From CAYTTR01 sp964440805 (GTDB lineage Bacteria > Acidobacteriota > Aminicenantia > Aminicenantales > Aminicenantaceae), in NCBI GenBank assembly GCA_964440805.1, contig CAYTTR010000006.1:15607-79606 (forward strand): a stretch of DNA of 64,000 nucleotides. The letters are read 5' to 3'. Shown here piece by piece: positions 61,099-64,000 of this stretch. The notes under the pieces are model-generated. The model saw only the letters and a list, made by a program, of their open reading frames with translations. It searched no databases and was not told the DNA's origin. Made by a program: the position numbers and the translations under genes. Position 1 is the first letter of the stretch; each line of letters starts with the position of its first letter.

Positions 61099-63003
61099 TT
61101 AGAAAAACAATAAATATCCTAATAGTATTACTGCTCCGGCCAACATAGCCAAAGCATATTCTTTTATTAAACCGGTCTGCAGGAGACTAAGCATTCTCCC
61201 GGTAAACCCGGTTATAGTAGCGGATCCATTGACAGCTCCGTCAATAACTTTCAGGTCGAAATTCCGGTATATTTTTTCTGATCCTTTTATAGTGGATTTG
61301 ACAAAAAGGGCATCATAAATTTCGTCAATGTAATATTTATTGAATAACAAGCGGTAAATTCCCGGGAATTTGGCCGCCAAACCATGGGGGAGCTGAGGTT
61401 TTCTCATATAAAAGACATAGGCAATTAGGATACCGGTTACAGCCACAGCTACCGAAATTATAATCAAAGTCCATTCTGTGCCCAGACTGAGATGAGCTTC
61501 ATGGGGATGAATAATGACCGGCTCCAGAAAGGGCAGGAAAAAGTTCAAATTTTTTCCTAAAACCACAGGCAGGCCGAAGTAGCCGGCAACTATAGAAAAA
61601 AAGGCCAGCAAGACCAGAGGTGCCGTCATAACCGGTGGAGATTCGTGAAGATGAGCTTTGGCCTTTTCTTCCAAGCGTTCCCGGCCGTGAAAAGTAAGAA
61701 AAATCAACCGGAACATATAGAAGGCGGTCAGGATTGCCCCAAAAATGCCCAGCGCCCAAACAAAATAATGTCCTCCGGCAAAAGCACTGGTGAGGATAGC
61801 GTCTTTGGAAAAAAATCCGGAAAAGAAAGGTATCCCGGAAATGGCGATTGCTCCAATTAAAAAAGTAGGATAGGTTAGAGGGAGGTATTTTTTGAGTCCT
61901 CCCATTTTCTGCATGTCTAATTCCCCGGAAAGGGCATGCATCACACTTCCGGCTGCTAAAAACAAAAGACTTTTAAAGAAGGCATGAGTAGTAAGATGAA
62001 ACATTCCAGCCGCATAAGCTCCAACACCGCAGCCGATAAACATATAACCTATCTGGGATATAGTGGAATAAGCTAATACACGTTTGATATCATTTTGAGT
62101 CAGGGCCATGGTGGCGGCAAAGACTGCGGTCAAAGCTCCCACTACGGCGATTATTTCAGAGGCAAAAGGAGAAAGTGTGTAAAGCAGATTCAGTCTGCAG
62201 ACCATATAAACACCGGCTGTAACCATGGTGGCAGCATGGATGAGGGCGCTGACCGGAGTAGGGCCTTCCATAGCATCGGGCAGCCAGACATAAAGTGGAA
62301 TCTGAGCTGATTTTCCGGTTGCTCCGATGAAGAAAAGAATTCCTATTAAGGTTACCAGTGAAGCGGGGATAACTCCCGCAGAGAGGGCCTGATTGATGGC
62401 CGTAAACTCGCCGGAGCCGATAATGAACAGAATAAAAAAGATACCCAAAAGAAAGGCAGCATCTCCAATCCGGTTGACAAGAAAGGCTTTTTTTCCGGCC
62501 TTGGCAGCTGAATGTTTTTCGAACCAAAATCCGATAAGAAGATAGGAGCAAAGCCCCACTCCTTCCCAGCCGACAAACATCAAAATGATATTGGAAGCCA
62601 TGACTAAAATAAGCATGGCGAAAGTAAACAAGTTGAGGTAAGTAAAATAGCGGGTATAACCCCAGTCATCAGCCATGTAACCTACAGAATAAACGTGAAT
62701 CAAAAAACCTACTCCGGTAACCACCAAGGCCATAACAGCCGATAACTGGTCTAACTGAAGGGCCAGGTCGGCTTGAAAATTGCCCGAGATTATCCAGGGA
62801 AAAAGCTTTTTTACAAGAGGAAGATTTTCAGGGGCTGTTTTGAGCAATCCCAGAAAAGAAACAAGAGAAAGTAAAAAAGAAAGAAAAACAGCTCCGCAGG
62901 CCTGAATGGAGACATATAACCTGGACATTTTCCTTCCAAATAAAAGAAAAAGCAAGACACTGGCTGCAGGTATAAATGGAATAAGCCAGAAATAATCGGT
63001 CAT
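61099..63003 (-). CDS. nuoL: NADH-quinone oxidoreductase subunit L
   Basis: Largest antiporter-like subunit, 634 residues. It shows GWEGVGLCSYLLIGFWFEKH, LPDAMEGPTPVSALIHAATMVTAG (here split as LPDAMEGPTPVSALI and HAATMVTAGVYMV), DIKRVLAYSTISQIGYM and HAFFKSLLFLAAGSV, the conserved proton-path residues. The lateral amphipathic helix region and final anchoring segment are present (YALAMLAGAVILLGYLLFF). It is 1 base from nuoK and nuoM, consistent with tight coupling. Confidence 0.96.
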   Translation of the reverse strand: MTDYFWLIPFIPAASVLLFLLFGRKMSRLYVSIQACGAVFLSFLLSLVSFLGLLKTAPENLPLVKKLFPWIISGNFQADLALQLDQLSAVMALVVTGVGFLIHVYSVGYMADDWGYTRYFTYLNLFTFAMLILVMASNIILMFVGWEGVGLCSYLLIGFWFEKHSAAKAGKKAFLVNRIGDAAFLLGIFFILFIIGSGEFTAINQALSAGVIPASLVTLIGILFFIGATGKSAQIPLYVWLPDAMEGPTPVSALIHAATMVTAGVYMVCRLNLLYTLSPFASEIIAVVGALTAVFAATMALTQNDIKRVLAYSTISQIGYMFIGCGVGAYAAGMFHLTTHAFFKSLLFLAAGSVMHALSGELDMQKMGGLKKYLPLTYPTFLIGAIAISGIPFFSGFFSKDAILTSAFAGGHYFVWALGIFGAILTAFYMFRLIFLTFHGRERLEEKAKAHLHESPPVMTAPLVLLAFFSIVAGYFGLPVVLGKNLNFFLPFLEPVIIHPHEAHLSLGTEWTLIIISVAVAVTGILIAYVFYMRKPQLPHGLAAKFPGIYRLLFNKYYIDEIYDALFVKSTIKGSEKIYRNFDLKVIDGAVNGSATITGFTGRMLSLLQTGLIKEYALAMLAGAVILLGYLLFF

Positions 63004-63004
63004 T

Positions 63005-63307
63005 TTAACCTTTCATAAACTGAAGTTCTTCCGTTTTAATGGTTTTCTTTTGTCTGAAAATTAAAAGAATTATGGCTAAACCGACAGCAGCTTCAGCTGC
63101 AGCCACTGTAATAACAAAAAAGACCACGATTTGCCCATCCAAGGAGTTTAGAGATTTAGCCAATGAAATAAAGGTCAAATTGGCTGAGTTAAGCATAACC
63201 TCTACGGCCATGAACATGGTAACCAAGTCGCGTTTTATGAAGAAAACAGCGATTCCCAGGCCGAAGAGAATAAAACTGAGAATCAAAGTATAGCTTGTCG
63301 GAATCAT
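63005..63307 (-). CDS. nuoK: NADH-quinone oxidoreductase subunit K
   Basis: A 100-residue subunit with three membrane helices. The two conserved membrane glutamates are in MFMAVEVMLNSANLTF and ITVAAAEAAVGLAIIL. It overlaps nuoJ by 4 bases. With nuoJ it forms the start of the membrane arm that links to the antiporter subunits. Confidence 0.96.
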   Translation of the reverse strand: MIPTSYTLILSFILFGLGIAVFFIKRDLVTMFMAVEVMLNSANLTFISLAKSLNSLDGQIVVFFVITVAAAEAAVGLAIILLIFRQKKTIKTEELQFMKG

Positions 63308-63807
63308 GTCTGTCCTTCTTCTTTTTTCTTGGCTAAAACTATGGCTCCGACCAAGGCGGCTACAATTAGGACAGATGTTATTTCAAAGGGATAGAGATAC
63401 TTGGTAAAAAGAAGATATCCTAAGGAAGTTGGGTGACCTAATTTTTCTGTTCCGTAAGGCTTCAGGAAATCAAAGGCTTTGATTACTGAAAACACCAGTT
63501 CCACTATGAGGATTGTTCCCATCAGGGAAGCAGCAATGTAAACCCACTTCTTTTTTTCAGGAGGAAATCCCTGCCGGACATTTATCATCATGATGACGAA
63601 AATAAAAAGGACCATTACGGCCCCAGCGTAGATGATAATTTGAACAACGGCAATAAACGGAGCGTCCATGAGAGCGAAAATTCCGCCCATGGCGGTAAAA
63701 GTGACAATAAGGCAAAGGGCGTTGTATATCTGGTTTCGAAATACAATAAGCCCCAACACCGAGGCAAGGCAAATAACGGCTAATAAAAAGAAAAGAAAGA
63801 GACCCAT
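63304..63807 (-). CDS. nuoJ: NADH-quinone oxidoreductase subunit J
   Basis: Membrane subunit with five helices. I start it at ATG 63807 (MGLFLFFLLAVICLASVLGL), preceded by GGGAAA; a TTG at 63852 is in frame but its codons form the -35 and -10 of a promoter. About 167 residues. Conserved parts are GLIVFRNQIYNALCLIVTF, DAPFIAVVQIIIYAGAVMVL (the central NuoJ block) and FVIMMINVRQG. First gene of nuoJKLMN; the subunits A-I and the NADH module are not here, so a second locus must hold them if complex I is complete. Confidence 0.94.
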   Translation of the reverse strand: MGLFLFFLLAVICLASVLGLIVFRNQIYNALCLIVTFTAMGGIFALMDAPFIAVVQIIIYAGAVMVLFIFVIMMINVRQGFPPEKKKWVYIAASLMGTILIVELVFSVIKAFDFLKPYGTEKLGHPTSLGYLLFTKYLYPFEITSVLIVAALVGAIVLAKKKEEGQT

Positions 63808-63822
63808 TTTTTTGAGTTTCCC

Positions 63823-63852
63823 ATTATATTTTTTGCCGGGGTTGTATGTCAA
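63823..63852 (-). promoter_or_regulatory. Consensus promoter of nuoJKLMN
   Basis: On the minus strand TTGACA occupies 63852-63847 and TATAAT 63828-63823, with an 18-bp spacer; both hexamers match consensus. Transcription would begin near 63816, leaving a leader of only about 9 bases before the ATG at 63807. Confidence 0.6.
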
Positions 63853-63906
63853 GGAATTTTTTAAGGCAGTTTAAGTAAAAATGTTTTTTTCGACCGAAGT
63901 AAATAT

Positions 63907-63934
63907 TTGACAGATAGAGTAAATAAGCTATAAT
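63907..63934 (+). promoter_or_regulatory. Consensus promoter of the initiator tRNA gene
   Basis: TTGACA at 63907-63912 and TATAAT at 63929-63934, 16-bp spacer, with the tRNA starting 12 bases further on. Both hexamers are perfect, as expected for a stable RNA gene. Confidence 0.8.
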
Positions 63935-63946
63935 ATATTTCCTTAT

Positions 63947-64000
<54 letters not shown>

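Noticed and set aside
62156..62551. 131-codon minus-strand frame inside nuoL
   Set aside because: It is an out-of-frame reading of nuoL codons; nuoL itself is clear.

Overview
The window reads as chromosomal DNA of a Gram-negative, probably anaerobic heterotroph with an AT-leaning genome. Evidence for an outer membrane and periplasm is an RND efflux set, a lipoprotein, HflK/HflC and secreted peptidases. Evidence for anaerobic amino-acid and peptide use is a four-subunit pyruvate:ferredoxin oxidoreductase, a glycyl radical enzyme with its activase, urocanate hydratase, ornithine aminotransferase and several peptidases. The combination would fit a candidate phylum such as Aminicenantes or a related acidobacterial or deltaproteobacterial lineage, but no rRNA is present and I cannot place it firmly. 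Layout. Bases 1-1700: release factor RF1 (cut by the window edge) and its methylase PrmC. 1935-6687: a putative c-di-GMP group, with an HD-GYP protein, an acidic coiled-coil protein, and a diguanylate cyclase carrying GAF and PilZ domains. 6889-10081: urocanate hydratase and a NIF3-like protein. 10399-13902 (minus strand): gap-pgk-tpiA-secG followed by tRNA-Leu. 14179-19353: tsaE, thiE, a purine-salvage pair (apt plus AzgA-type permease) and a GH3 hexosaminidase. 19472-31385: a GT81-like glycosyltransferase, then an RND efflux locus with one membrane-fusion protein and two tandem permeases, interrupted by a receiver-only protein and an M14 peptidase. 31425-39762: a D-cysteine desulfhydrase-family enzyme, hflK-hflC, tadA, two tRNA-Ser genes, ornithine aminotransferase, a tryptophan-rich lipoprotein and an EamA transporter. 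39887-42302: dnaX-ebfC-recR. 42392-47144: a truncated one-polypeptide pyruvate:ferredoxin oxidoreductase next to complete porGDAB. 47375-53102: GntR regulator, activase, HypD-type glycyl radical enzyme and an M24 Xaa-Pro-type peptidase. 53270-57803: an M16 peptidase pair, a sigma-54 response regulator, and rnpB overlapping the end of that regulator. 58091-63807 (minus strand): nuoJKLMN. 63947-end: an initiator tRNA with a near-ideal promoter. The gaps between genes are not empty. They carry three repeat systems: arrays of degenerate 9-bp units (both orientations, at least seven places), a roughly 210-270 bp inverted-repeat element here called A, and a roughly 280 bp inverted-repeat element here called B. 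Solitary ends of A and B sit exactly where two genes stop prematurely (the nifJ-type oxidoreductase and a homoserine dehydrogenase), so these elements appear to have eroded the gene set. The 9-bp arrays, and the composite layout two of them share around a G-rich core, are the least explained signal in the window.
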